A stretch of 39,806 bases of DNA from Acetobacter sp. CAG:977 (GCA_000434295.1 HF994935.1:466552-506357), one strand, 5' to 3'; shown: positions 22,987 to 31,553, counted from the first letter of the stretch. Numbers and translations: made by a program. The notes: generated from the letters alone by a model not told the origin.

Positions 22987-24360
22987 TTACCTCGTTCTTT
23001 TTGTTCTTTGGGACAAAACGGATTTGACGGCACTTGCCATTACTTGATTTTTACGTTTTACAAAGGCGACTTTTCCGTCTTTTCCGCCCAGCTGAGCACG
23101 GTCGGTTTCGGGGACTTTGTCCCATACGGTCTGCATTTCCTTCGGATTGTCCCAATATTTCGGTTCAAAGACGTCCGAGAGCTGTTTTGTTTGAATTAAG
23201 GCTCCCAGCAAAGTTTGTTGTGAATCGATTTTTTTGTCGTAATCGGCGGGAACCATTTTTTCGCCGCAGTTTTTTACGGCGTCCAAAACGTCGCGAAAGG
23301 CTTGTCCTTTGACGGCGGCGGGTAACAGATCGCTTTCGAGAATGTCCTTTTTAGAGTGCATGCTTTTTAAATAAGCGGCAATGGGGCGTTCATTGGCAAG
23401 GTCTCTTAATGTACGTTCTTTATCCGTGTGCATATATTCCCATGATGCTGAAACGTTTTTGCCTTTTATGGCTTCCAGCTCATTTTTAAGAGGTTCTGAA
23501 AAATGATTCCCCGTCAGGTTAATGATTGTGGCTTGCGATGCCTGTAATGCTTGTTTGATTTTTTGTCCGTGTTCGTCCGTCAGTCCGCAGGACGCCAAAT
23601 CCAAGACTTTTAAATTTTTCAAATTCGGCAGAGCTTTCATCAATCCGTCGAAATTTGCGCGCATGATGTCCGTTTTTTCCAAGCTTAAATATTCCAGCGT
23701 TACGGGCAGTTTTGACCAGTCGGCGGGGGCGGGTTCTTTGTCGGGTTCACCCGAAGTCAGGCTCATCTCGTTAAGGAAAAGGTGTTTGAGCGGGTTTTTG
23801 GAGGCAATTTCCAAAGCATTCGTGCAAATCGTCATATAGCGCGGAGCCGTCGGATCATACGTCGGGACTTTTCCCAAAGAACACCGCTCAATCGTCAAGT
23901 CCGTAATGGTTCCCGAAGGCATGCTTTTTGAAAACATGCCGTTCAAGGCGACGTTTTCAAACGCCAGTTTTTCGACGCCGACGTAACGTGTTTTGGGCAT
24001 ATAGTCAGAGTATTCCAAAGACGAGTTTCTGATTCTGATATCTTTCAGTCCGACCTTCGGATCTGACAAGCTGTCATCAATCGGCGTTTGGATTTTATAT
24101 CCCGACGCGACATTTTCGACGATTAAAGCGTCTTTATCGTTTTTTTTCAAAACTTCCAGAGCATCGCTCATACTGAACAGTCCGGCATCAACAACCGGCA
24201 TGGCCGTTGAAGACAGGATTTGATCGGTTAAGCGTGCGGCTTTTTCGTCAATAATAGATTCGTTGATATAGCGATGAAACCTTCTGTTTAAAGCGTGGGC
24301 GGCGGAACATAAGGCGTAATAGGTATCTTTTCTTTTTTGAGGTCCCGTAATTTCAGCCAT
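22987..24360 (-). CDS. LRR-tail protein F
   Basis: A 457-residue soluble protein with a divergent N-terminal region (ALCSAAHALNRRFHRYINES). Repeats between about 95 and 290 include ITDLTIERCSLGKVPTYD and NLKVLDLASCGLTDEHGQKI. After a linker come the ankyrin-like unit (AFRDVLDAVKNCGEKMVPAD, QTLLGALIQTKQLSDVFEP) and the tail LGGKDGKVAFVKRKNQVMAS, in which the first Asp and the Arg-Pro of the core are changed. Two ATGs lie six bases apart; the inner one (24360) is 8 bases from AAAGGAT and is preferred. Gene E ends 15 bases upstream. Confidence 0.86.
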   Translation of the reverse strand: MAEITGPQKRKDTYYALCSAAHALNRRFHRYINESIIDEKAARLTDQILSSTAMPVVDAGLFSMSDALEVLKKNDKDALIVENVASGYKIQTPIDDSLSDPKVGLKDIRIRNSSLEYSDYMPKTRYVGVEKLAFENVALNGMFSKSMPSGTITDLTIERCSLGKVPTYDPTAPRYMTICTNALEIASKNPLKHLFLNEMSLTSGEPDKEPAPADWSKLPVTLEYLSLEKTDIMRANFDGLMKALPNLKNLKVLDLASCGLTDEHGQKIKQALQASQATIINLTGNHFSEPLKNELEAIKGKNVSASWEYMHTDKERTLRDLANERPIAAYLKSMHSKKDILESDLLPAAVKGQAFRDVLDAVKNCGEKMVPADYDKKIDSQQTLLGALIQTKQLSDVFEPKYWDNPKEMQTVWDKVPETDRAQLGGKDGKVAFVKRKNQVMASAVKSVLSQRTKRTR

Positions 24361-24375
24361 ACTCATATCCTTTCT

Positions 24376-25494
24376 TTAAAGATCATGCCCAACCCCGTGT
24401 AAGCGTCGGGTCAAACCGAAAAGCGCTTTTGAGGGAACGGAATTTTTTTGTGCCGCGATAACGGCGGCTTTTTCCCGTGCGGTTTTTTTTATGTATTTTT
24501 GTTTGTTGGCAAACTCTGACATTGTCAATTCGGCACCCAAAGGCTGGGAATAGCGCGGATCCGGATGTGCAACGGAAGTAATCGCAGGAACGATATTCGT
24601 TTCATACAGCATGCTTTCGGGGCGTTTCGCCGATTTTAAAAGAGCGTTCAGGGCATCGTCCGAAATTTCCGCACCTTCTAAATTAAACTTTCTGACCGAA
24701 GGGGGCAACACGCTTGCCAATTTTTCGACGTTCTTTGCGCTTAGGGCACATCCGGACAAATCTACGATTTCAGCCTGATTCAGTTTGGGCAACTTGTTTG
24801 CCAAGGCATCAACGACCGAATCATTTACGGAACAACCGGACAGGTTCAGAACCGACAAGCTTGAAGGCAAAGCGTTTATGATGTTTGTCAATCCTTCTTC
24901 GGACGGATTTTTTTCATTTAAAACAAAACGGGTCAACGCAGTGCCCGGCAATATTTTTGCCAAAGCATTCAAATCGTCTTTGTCGGGATTTGCGTTTTTT
25001 AAAGAAAGATCTCGAAAATCGCCGCAAACCGTCAATGCATTGAAAACGCCGGAACAGTTCGTATTTTCGATTTCCAATGCCGTTGCCGCCGTTTTATCAA
25101 CGCCGCTCAGGAAATTGCTTAAATTCTTTTTTGAAAGATTGCAGTTGAACAGAGCCATTTTTTTGGCGCGAAATTCGGGAGGATTCAGGACGGCACCCGA
25201 ATTTTCTTCTTCGGCTGTTCCGAACGACAAATTTTTCAGCTCGAAGGCGACATAATCGTATCGTCCGATTTTCTTTTGCAAGTAATCCAAAGCCTTAACG
25301 GCGACGGCATTATCTTTTCCGAACATATTGGAACCGGCGTCTATTGTCAAAACCGCAGGTCTGTTCGGCAGGGGAACCGCCGCTTCGGCAAGCCTGACTG
25401 CGCCCGTATCCGAAACGCCGCGTGCTTCCAAGGCTTCGGCAAACAAAATATTGTCGGGGATAAAGCGTTCAAAAACGGATTGTAAAAATCCCAC
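24376..25494 (-). CDS. LRR protein E lacking the family tail
   Basis: At 372 residues this is the shortest member. It starts at GTG, with GGGAGG 5 bases upstream and the previous stop 2 bases upstream. The N-terminal module (ALEARGVSDTGAVRLAEAAV, about 21-40) and the LRR region are present; SLSVLNLSGCSVNDSVVDAL and QAEIVDLSGCALSAKNVEKL are good repeats. The cap SAKRPESMLYETNIV is also kept. After ~50 residues of helical linker the protein stops with FGLTRRLHGVGHDL. The ankyrin-like unit and DGKDGRP tail, ~110 residues in its sisters, are missing, and the next gene begins 15 bases later, so there is no room for a frameshifted tail. Confidence 0.84.
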   Translation of the reverse strand: MGFLQSVFERFIPDNILFAEALEARGVSDTGAVRLAEAAVPLPNRPAVLTIDAGSNMFGKDNAVAVKALDYLQKKIGRYDYVAFELKNLSFGTAEEENSGAVLNPPEFRAKKMALFNCNLSKKNLSNFLSGVDKTAATALEIENTNCSGVFNALTVCGDFRDLSLKNANPDKDDLNALAKILPGTALTRFVLNEKNPSEEGLTNIINALPSSLSVLNLSGCSVNDSVVDALANKLPKLNQAEIVDLSGCALSAKNVEKLASVLPPSVRKFNLEGAEISDDALNALLKSAKRPESMLYETNIVPAITSVAHPDPRYSQPLGAELTMSEFANKQKYIKKTAREKAAVIAAQKNSVPSKALFGLTRRLHGVGHDL

Positions 25495-25496
25495 GG

Positions 25497-26909
25497 TTAC
25501 CTCCCTTTTCCAGACGGGCGACCGAGAGAACGTCTGACCGCTTCCGCCATGATTTTGTTTTTTGCCTGTTGCAATGTCGGACGTCCGTCTTTACCGTCGT
25601 AGAGGCGTTTGTCTTTTTCGGACAAAGCGTCAAACACTTCTTTGAAATCCTTGACGTTTCCGAACATTTCGGGCGCCATCAATTGCGGCAGCTTTCCCAT
25701 GTCGCGACAAGCTTCCAATAACGTTTTTCCGTCTTTGTTTGTTGCAAGGGCGTCTTTTAACGTTAAGACGGCACCCGTTTCGCGCATTTTATCAAACGCC
25801 GCATCGGCGGCACCGTATTCCAAAGCATCGTGCAACAGGCTTTTTATATTTTCCTTTGAAGCGTTTTTAACGGCGTTTTTAATGCGAAGGCCTTCTTTTG
25901 TTTTGGCGATTTGTTCGGCTTTTTGGCACTGTAATTTTTGCATATAGCGGTCATCGTTGTCCTGAGCGGCTTCGCGCAACTCTTTTTGCAATCCTTTTGA
26001 CATGCCGAACATTCCGTCAATGTCCAGTTTGCGGATAATGCAGTCGGGACGTTTCAATCGCTTTAATAAAAGATTGCCGCTTTTATCCGTTATGTTGGTA
26101 TTGTTGCCGATGTTCAAAGATTCCAATTCCGGCGGAAAAGCCTCAATCAGCTTTTCCAGCGACGTATTGGTCAAAGAACAGCATTGCAGGTTCAGTTCTT
26201 TTAAGCGCAACGGGCGAATTCCCGTGCACAGAGCGTCCAAAACCGCCCCTTCTCCGATAATATTGCATTCGGTTCCCAAAGCTTCCAACGTCGGCGGCAA
26301 ACGGCTGAACGCCAAAGACAGCCCTTTTTCGCGCGCGTCGGAATAAGACATGTCAAATTTTTTAAGCTTTGTTTCGCCCAGCTTTTCCAAAAAGCCGTCC
26401 ATACCGTCGTCTGACACGGAATAGGTCAAACTTTCGATTTTTTTGTCGTTCAGGAAACAAACGAACGCATCATCTTTAAGGATAAGCTTTGTTTGACGCA
26501 GGTTTAACCGTGTTGCTCCGGTTTTTCCGACCATGTCCAGAAAACCGCTTAAATTTTCTTCGGGAACCTTTGACCACCTGACGGTTAAAGAATCCGTTTG
26601 AAAGGAAACGGACTTTCCGGCTATGAAATCGGGGCATTTCATTCTGTGTCCGATATCTTCGACGAAAAACGACGAAAACCGGCGCCCGTTTATTTCGGGC
26701 AACAAACGTTCAAACGCTTCTCCTGCGATTTCGCCGTTTTTAAAATATTCGCGGTTTCTGGGAGTAAACACAAAGTCAAACGGCACATCTAAAGCAAACA
26801 AAGAAGCATAATGTGCGGCGCCGTCTTCGCAAACGCCGATTTCTTCCAAATCGCGTTTCAAAGCCGCCGTATCCGTTTTTTTTATGCCGTCCGATTGAAC
26901 AACAGACAC
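25497..26909 (-). CDS. LRR-tail protein D
   Basis: About 470 residues, soluble. Two starts are possible: GTG at 26909, with AAAGGGA 7 bases upstream, or an in-frame TTG at 26933, with AAGGG 5 bases upstream; I prefer the GTG because it leaves a normal leader after the proposed promoter. The N-terminal module is LKRDLEEIGVCEDGAAHYAS. Repeats include LRLKELNLQCCSLTNTSLEK and LESLNIGNNTNITDKSGNLL, ending in the cap LKRPDCIIRKLDID. The ankyrin-like unit (YGAADAAFDKMRETGAVLTL, NKDGKTLLEAC) and tail YDGKDGRPTLQQAKNKIMAE are complete. It heads the tightly spaced D-E-F-G-H group. Confidence 0.85.
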   Translation of the reverse strand: MSVVQSDGIKKTDTAALKRDLEEIGVCEDGAAHYASLFALDVPFDFVFTPRNREYFKNGEIAGEAFERLLPEINGRRFSSFFVEDIGHRMKCPDFIAGKSVSFQTDSLTVRWSKVPEENLSGFLDMVGKTGATRLNLRQTKLILKDDAFVCFLNDKKIESLTYSVSDDGMDGFLEKLGETKLKKFDMSYSDAREKGLSLAFSRLPPTLEALGTECNIIGEGAVLDALCTGIRPLRLKELNLQCCSLTNTSLEKLIEAFPPELESLNIGNNTNITDKSGNLLLKRLKRPDCIIRKLDIDGMFGMSKGLQKELREAAQDNDDRYMQKLQCQKAEQIAKTKEGLRIKNAVKNASKENIKSLLHDALEYGAADAAFDKMRETGAVLTLKDALATNKDGKTLLEACRDMGKLPQLMAPEMFGNVKDFKEVFDALSEKDKRLYDGKDGRPTLQQAKNKIMAEAVRRSLGRPSGKGR

Positions 26910-26949
26910 CTTTGTTTCCCTTTGTTCAGACAAACTTACCCTTATTACA

Positions 26950-26978
26950 AAAGTAAAAGAAACAAAGCCTCAAGTCAA
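26950..26978 (-). promoter_or_regulatory. Candidate internal promoter before gene D
   Basis: Minus-strand TTGACT (26978-26973), a 17-base spacer and TACTTT (26955-26950), in the 97-base gap between genes C and D. Confidence 0.35.
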
Positions 26979-27006
26979 TAATTTTGGACAAAAAAAACGT
27001 TTTTTT

Positions 27007-28356
27007 CTACCGTTCGGCACTTTTTTTGACGGCAGCGTTTTTAATGGCGTTCAGCATCATTTGCTGTTTGATTTTCATAAAGGACGGTCGCCCGTCTTTG
27101 CCGTCCATCTGGGGTTTGAATTTGTCGGGAACCAAAGCCCACAATTCGCCCATTTCTTTTGCGCTTTTCAGACGGGTCGGCGTAAAGACCAAAGGCAGTT
27201 GATTGCTTTCGGCGATACGGACGATTAAAGGTTTTCCTGCCGTGTCTTTTTGTTTGAAATCATCGACGGCAAGACGCGCGCGTTGAAAAGCTTCTTCAAA
27301 ACGCCCCGTTCCCGCCAGCGTAAAGAGGGATCTGTCGCCGTTTTCATATTTGTCGCGCATGGCGGCTTTGTTTTTTGAAATTTCGATTTTATCGGCGTTA
27401 AAATTTTCCCAATACGCGATTTCTTTTATCATTTTGGGCGAAATATCGTGGTCAAACGGTTGTGTCAACCCCGTGTCGTGCAAGACGCAGTGTTCTTGTT
27501 TCATCGCGTTAATCAAAGCATCGGCAGTTTTGTCGGATAACTTTTCTCCGGCAGAAGACTCTTTTGCCCAACGCAAATTTAAGCGCTCTATTTTGGTTTC
27601 CGGCAAAGCGCGGCAAAGCTTTTCAAAATTATCGAAAAACAAATAATCTCCGGCGGCGTTGACGGACTTTAAATTCGGCAGATCCGTCAGAGCGAACAAA
27701 AAATCCGTCTGCGGAAAATGAGAATAAGACATATCTTTGATGCTTAAACTTTCCAAAGTCTCGGGCAATCCTTCAAATGTCCGAGACGTGTACATCTGAC
27801 CGCTTATATCCAACTCTTTTAAGCTTAGCGTCTTTAAGGCGCCGGTCAGATTTTCCATCATCGGAGCAAACAGCCCTCTGTTATACGATACGCATAAATT
27901 TGTCAGCGTGCCGCATTTTGACACGGCGGAACAAAAGTTCGAAAAGCCGATTTGTTCGGAAGCAATGTCGGTATTGACCACCGTCAGCCCCGTTAACGGT
28001 TTTTCTTTGATCAGGCTGATCAGCGCGGCGCGACCTTCCGTTTCCATTTTCATATTTCGGACGGTCAAATTTTTTAGATTTGGCGCTTTTTTGGCACCGT
28101 TCAGCCAATATGCCGGTACGGCGGTCGGTGACGGAATGGCTTCCAGTTCAATATTTTCGGCAGGGGTTAAAGCCATTAAGGCGTTAACGTGTTCGTCCTC
28201 CAACGTTTTATGGATACCGCTGAAAAAAGCGGCATTTAAAATCAGATTGTCGTTGGGAGGATTTAGGAATAAGTCGACGGTATCTTTTGCTTCGGCGGGG
28301 GAATAGCCGTGTTCAAACAAAGATCTGATGACAAAGACAGGGGAATTTTTTTCCAT
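27007..28356 (-). CDS. LRR-tail protein C
   Basis: A 449-residue soluble protein. The ATG at 28356 follows the gene B stop by one base and has AAAGGGA about 7 bases upstream; an in-frame start 12 codons earlier lies inside gene B. The N-terminal module reads SLFEHGYSPAEAKDTVDLFL. LRR-like strands between about 70 and 280 include LKNLTVRNMKMETEGRAAL, LKELDISGQMYTSRTFEGL and IERLNLRWAKESSAG. The cap is MKQEHCVLHDTGL. The ankyrin-like unit (LFTLAGTGRFEEAFQRARLA) leads to a full tail, MDGKDGRPSFMKIKQQMMLN. Its tail-coding DNA shares 24 bases with gene J. Confidence 0.86.
   Translation of the reverse strand: MEKNSPVFVIRSLFEHGYSPAEAKDTVDLFLNPPNDNLILNAAFFSGIHKTLEDEHVNALMALTPAENIELEAIPSPTAVPAYWLNGAKKAPNLKNLTVRNMKMETEGRAALISLIKEKPLTGLTVVNTDIASEQIGFSNFCSAVSKCGTLTNLCVSYNRGLFAPMMENLTGALKTLSLKELDISGQMYTSRTFEGLPETLESLSIKDMSYSHFPQTDFLFALTDLPNLKSVNAAGDYLFFDNFEKLCRALPETKIERLNLRWAKESSAGEKLSDKTADALINAMKQEHCVLHDTGLTQPFDHDISPKMIKEIAYWENFNADKIEISKNKAAMRDKYENGDRSLFTLAGTGRFEEAFQRARLAVDDFKQKDTAGKPLIVRIAESNQLPLVFTPTRLKSAKEMGELWALVPDKFKPQMDGKDGRPSFMKIKQQMMLNAIKNAAVKKSAER
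27089..27112 (-). repeat. 24-base repeat shared with gene J (tail of gene C)
   Basis: Twenty-four bases match 17279-17302 exactly, across about 9.8 kb, in otherwise diverged genes. Confidence 0.8.
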
Positions 28357-28357
28357 T

Positions 28358-29911
28358 TTACATCCCTTTGCGTTCAAAACGTTTGGCGGCAATGGTTTGT
28401 TTTACGGCGGCGGCCATAACGTCATTTTTCACTTTTGCAAAAGTCGGACGTCCGTTTTGCCCGTCAAACAGTTTTTTGTCCGTATCGCACAACATATTGA
28501 ATGCTGCCGTCAGGTTTTTTGTGCCGGCAATCAGTTTGTCGGAAATCAGGTCGGGAATCTTGCGTGAAACGGAAAGGACATCAATAACTCTTAATCCGTC
28601 TTTGTTTTCTTTTGATAAGTCTTCGGGTGTGAACGTTGCTTTGAGTTCTTGCATGCGTTTTAAGGCGTCGCCGACGTTTCCGAAGGCGTAAGTCTCGAAA
28701 ATTAACCCTTTTACCTCTTCGGGAGATTTAGCTTCATTTAACTTTTCTTCGACCGTTTTTCCCGACTGCAGATAAGCAATTTTTTCAGCTTTGTCGCGTT
28801 GAGCTTTTTCCATATAAAAATTTTTATTTTCAGTTTCCGTTTTTGCCATTTGTGCACGCACGGAATTGCCCGTTAATCCGACGTCACCCCATTCGTCTTT
28901 GAATAAAGCGGTCTTATGTAACAGGCGGTTTTTGGTTTCCATGGCATGGATCAAAGCCGTTGTCCCTTCATCCATGATTTGCGAATTGCCTTTTAAAGAG
29001 ACGGTTTCCAGCGACGGCGGCAAAGCGGCAGCCATTTTTTTTATGTCCCACGTTCTGATTTCGCAGCTTTCCAGGCTCAAGCGGCGTAAAGCTTTTAAGT
29101 CGGGTAATTTTTTTATTAACGCTTTTTTTTCATCATCCGTGAACATATTGTCGTCCAAAGACAGATCCGTTACGGAAGGGGGTAAGGCTTCAATCAGGCA
29201 GGTTAACGGTTTTCCGACGCCTTTGTTTAACATTTGCATATGGAAAAGCGTCAGGTTTGATCGTTCCATGCTAAGAGCAAGGTCATGTTTATTTTCTTCG
29301 CTCAGCTCGCAAAAATCCGCGCTGAATCGGGTAATTTTTCCTTCATCCAATCCTTTGCTGGCGTTTTTTATAAACGGGTTAATGTCGACTTCTCTAAAAT
29401 CCAGCTCGGAAGGAGCCGTTTTTTCCATAAAACCTGCCAATCCTGCGGCTTCGTTATCTTCAAGCAGACATTTTTTTACGCCGAAACAATCCGTGCTGAC
29501 GTTTATTTTTCCCTCGGTCAGTAACGACAAATCATAAGGGCGGATCATTCCGGGTTCCGCTTTTTGTTTTACAAGCGTTCCGTCGGGCATTTTTCTGGTA
29601 ACGGTAATTTTCGACGGATCTTCGGAACAGATTTTGTTGTTCAAAGAAACAAGGATAAAGGACTTGAACGTTTTTCCGTCGGCAGCTTTGAGCAAACAAT
29701 CCAAAGCGTTAATCGCGATATTGCGGTGAGGGAAATGGGCTTCTTTTCTGGCATCGAAAACGAATTCGCCGCCGTTTTCAATGATTTCGGCGAAATGTTT
29801 GGCGCCTTCTTCGGTAACGCCGACATCCAGCAAACGTTCTTCCAACGTTTTCGGGGCAGGGGCGGTTTCTTTTGTTTTTTGAGAAAACAATGATGACAAA
29901 AAACCGGGCAT
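28358..29911 (-). CDS. LRR-tail protein B
   Basis: A 517-residue soluble protein. The frame opens at 30037, but the ATG at 29911 has AAAGGAGAG 8 bases upstream and starts MPGFLSSLFSQKTKE, like genes G and E. The N-terminal module is RLLDVGVTEEGAKHFAEIIE. LRR segments include VTDLSLDDNMFTDDEKKALI, LRRLSLESCEIRTWDIKKMA and LETVSLKGNSQIMDEGTTAL. The ankyrin-like unit (FGNVGDALKRMQELKATFTP) and tail FDGQNGRPTFAKVKNDVMAA follow. A near-consensus promoter is 28 bases upstream. It probably co-transcribes with gene C. Confidence 0.87.
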   Translation of the reverse strand: MPGFLSSLFSQKTKETAPAPKTLEERLLDVGVTEEGAKHFAEIIENGGEFVFDARKEAHFPHRNIAINALDCLLKAADGKTFKSFILVSLNNKICSEDPSKITVTRKMPDGTLVKQKAEPGMIRPYDLSLLTEGKINVSTDCFGVKKCLLEDNEAAGLAGFMEKTAPSELDFREVDINPFIKNASKGLDEGKITRFSADFCELSEENKHDLALSMERSNLTLFHMQMLNKGVGKPLTCLIEALPPSVTDLSLDDNMFTDDEKKALIKKLPDLKALRRLSLESCEIRTWDIKKMAAALPPSLETVSLKGNSQIMDEGTTALIHAMETKNRLLHKTALFKDEWGDVGLTGNSVRAQMAKTETENKNFYMEKAQRDKAEKIAYLQSGKTVEEKLNEAKSPEEVKGLIFETYAFGNVGDALKRMQELKATFTPEDLSKENKDGLRVIDVLSVSRKIPDLISDKLIAGTKNLTAAFNMLCDTDKKLFDGQNGRPTFAKVKNDVMAAAVKQTIAAKRFERKGM

Positions 29912-29938
29912 CTGCAACTCTCCTTTTACCTTGTTCGG

Positions 29939-29967
29939 AGAATAAAACGTTTTTCGTTTTTTGTCAA
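29939..29967 (-). promoter_or_regulatory. Near-consensus internal promoter before gene B
   Basis: Minus-strand TTGACA (29967-29962), a 17-base spacer and TATTCT (29944-29939), in the 79-base gap between genes A and B. It is the best promoter match inside the island. Confidence 0.6.
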
Positions 29968-29990
29968 TATTTTCGGATAATTTTAACCAA

Positions 29991-31553
29991 TTACCGTTCG
30001 AATGATTTATTGACCGTAACGTTGCGGCGCACGGCATTCGCCATGACCTGATTTTTCAAGACTTTGAAATTCGGGCGCCCGTCTTTGCCGTCCAGCTGAG
30101 CCTTATGAATATCCGGCAGCAAATCATAAACGGTTTGCATGTCTTTGGCATTTTTCCAATGTTGCGGCGCAAAGACTTTGTTCAGCTGTTTCGAATACGC
30201 CAAAGCGTCAATCAGCCTGTTGCCGTTCCCGTCGGTTAATTGATAATCGGACGTTTCCAGCGTTTTGTTTTCCTTCGCCAGCTCGTCATAAATTTTGTTA
30301 ATGTCGCCGTTTGCCGAAGCTTCTTTGAACAACGTGAACTTGCGTTCTTCTTCGGGAGAACGGGACGCCGCCGTTTCTTCGTTTGATTTTTCGGGCTTTG
30401 TGTCGGAATGATTATACGAAACTTTTCCCGTCATTTTTTGACGCGTTTCTTCCAGTTTGTTGATACGTTCTTTTGTCGCATCGGACAGCTCGATATCGGG
30501 AAAATCCAGCTTTACGATCATGGAAGAAGGCTGTTCAAACGCCTCAAGCATCGTATTGACCTGTGCGTCGGTCAGTCCCGTTTCTTTCCCCGATACGGTC
30601 AAATGCTCAACGGGCGTATCTTTTAACAGGCGCGTAATCAATCTTGCCTGCATATCCGGCTCTTCGAAACGGCAATTATGAAAAGCCAAAGATTTTAAAG
30701 AGCGTACGGGTTTATGCAATTTCAGAACATCGTCCGAATTTTTGAACTTCAAATTGTCCAAAGTCAAAGAGTCCAACCCTTCGGGCAGAGCTTCGACGAT
30801 TTCCGCCGTTTGCACGGAACGGGCTTTCCCGACATAAAGGGAAAAATCCTTTAATCTCGGCGGCAATCCGTTTTTCAAGACCGTCAAATCTTCCTTGTAC
30901 AGCCGTTCGGGAGCCAAAGACAGCTTTGAGATATAGTCTGCCGTTTTTAAAAACGTATATTCGGGCAAGCTGGCATAGGGCTTTGATCCTTCAATGATTT
31001 TCAATTCCTTGACGTTTTGAAGGTTGACGCTTTCATATTGAAACGCCGGAATATCTTTAAGGGTCAGGCTTGAAACAAACGTTGCGTTTAAATTTTTCAT
31101 AAAATCAAGCAGGAAGAGTTCTTTCGGCAGAAGCCCTTTTTCAATGTTCAATCGCGAAATATGCAGTTCCTGATTTAACAGTCCGATCAGCTCTTTTGAA
31201 AATTTCGTATCGTTCGGGACGTCGTTAAGGGACAGGTTAAGCGTATCGTTTTTTTCGTCTCTTATTTGAGAAACAAAATCTCTGGCACCCGTCGCGGAAA
31301 ATCCGTAGGAATACAGCTTTTTCATTTCTTTGAGTTTAGAGGGCAGGGAACGGCGTTGTTTTTCGATTTTCGTGCTACCGTCCAGCGGTAAATCATTAAT
31401 GAAGCGCTCTGCGACTTTTACAAGGTGCGGCGGGATGCGCAGAGTGTCTTTCCCGGCATAGAAATCGCTTAACAAAGCATGCGCTTCGGCAACCGTAAAG
31501 CCGGCTCCGCATAATTTTCGCATATCGTTTGCCCGTTTAAACAAAGAAGGCAT
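29991..31553 (-). CDS. LRR-tail protein A with a doubled N-terminal module
   Basis: A 520-residue soluble protein, the first LRR gene in transcription order. ATG 31553 has TGAGGA 8 bases upstream. The N-terminal module occurs twice: MRKLCGAGFTVAEAHALLSD (about 11-30) and MKKLYSYGFSATGARDFVSQ (about 77-96). LRR strands are weak but visible (LKDFSLYVGKARSVQTAEIV, LDSLTLDNLKFKNSDDVLKL, LKSLAFHNCRFEEPDMQARL). The cap is FEQPSSMIVKLDFP. A charged linker, the ankyrin-like unit (LFKEASANGDINKIYDELAK) and a full tail (LDGKDGRPNFKVLKNQVMAN) complete it. A hairpin separates it from the upstream 117-residue gene. Confidence 0.87.
   Translation of the reverse strand: MPSLFKRANDMRKLCGAGFTVAEAHALLSDFYAGKDTLRIPPHLVKVAERFINDLPLDGSTKIEKQRRSLPSKLKEMKKLYSYGFSATGARDFVSQIRDEKNDTLNLSLNDVPNDTKFSKELIGLLNQELHISRLNIEKGLLPKELFLLDFMKNLNATFVSSLTLKDIPAFQYESVNLQNVKELKIIEGSKPYASLPEYTFLKTADYISKLSLAPERLYKEDLTVLKNGLPPRLKDFSLYVGKARSVQTAEIVEALPEGLDSLTLDNLKFKNSDDVLKLHKPVRSLKSLAFHNCRFEEPDMQARLITRLLKDTPVEHLTVSGKETGLTDAQVNTMLEAFEQPSSMIVKLDFPDIELSDATKERINKLEETRQKMTGKVSYNHSDTKPEKSNEETAASRSPEEERKFTLFKEASANGDINKIYDELAKENKTLETSDYQLTDGNGNRLIDALAYSKQLNKVFAPQHWKNAKDMQTVYDLLPDIHKAQLDGKDGRPNFKVLKNQVMANAVRRNVTVNKSFER
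30070..30094 (-). repeat. 25-base identical repeat, copy 2 (tail of gene A)
   Basis: Identical over 25 bases to 17273-17297 in gene J; encodes the tail core. Confidence 0.85.

Larger units (their letters stand above)
17197..31553 (-). repeat. Tandem array of ten paralogous LRR-tail genes
   Basis: Ten adjacent minus-strand genes of 1.1-1.6 kb share one architecture: a ~30-residue N-terminal helical module, divergent leucine-rich repeats, an ankyrin-like segment, and a tail around Asp-Gly-Lys-Asp-Gly-Arg-Pro. Spacing divides them into groups: 31553-29991; 29911-27007 (1-base gap); 26909-20164 (gaps of 2-15 bases); 20079-18688; and 18594-17197. Larger gaps of 79-97 bases separate the groups. 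Protein identity is low apart from the tail, so the duplications are old or diversify quickly. Confidence 0.85.

Noticed and set aside
24361..24500. A frameshift hiding the missing tail of gene E
   Set aside because: Only 15 bases lie between its stop and the next gene's start, and no other frame there encodes the tail core.
17197..31553. The regularly recurring short matches across the array as a CRISPR or intergenic repeat
   Set aside because: The matches lie inside coding sequence at the same protein position, about 1.4 kb apart; there are no short direct repeats with uniform spacers.
17197..31553. LRR proteins as type III or type IV secreted host effectors
   Set aside because: LRR and ankyrin content fits, but there is no secretion gene in the window and no recognisable signal; kept only as an alternative idea.
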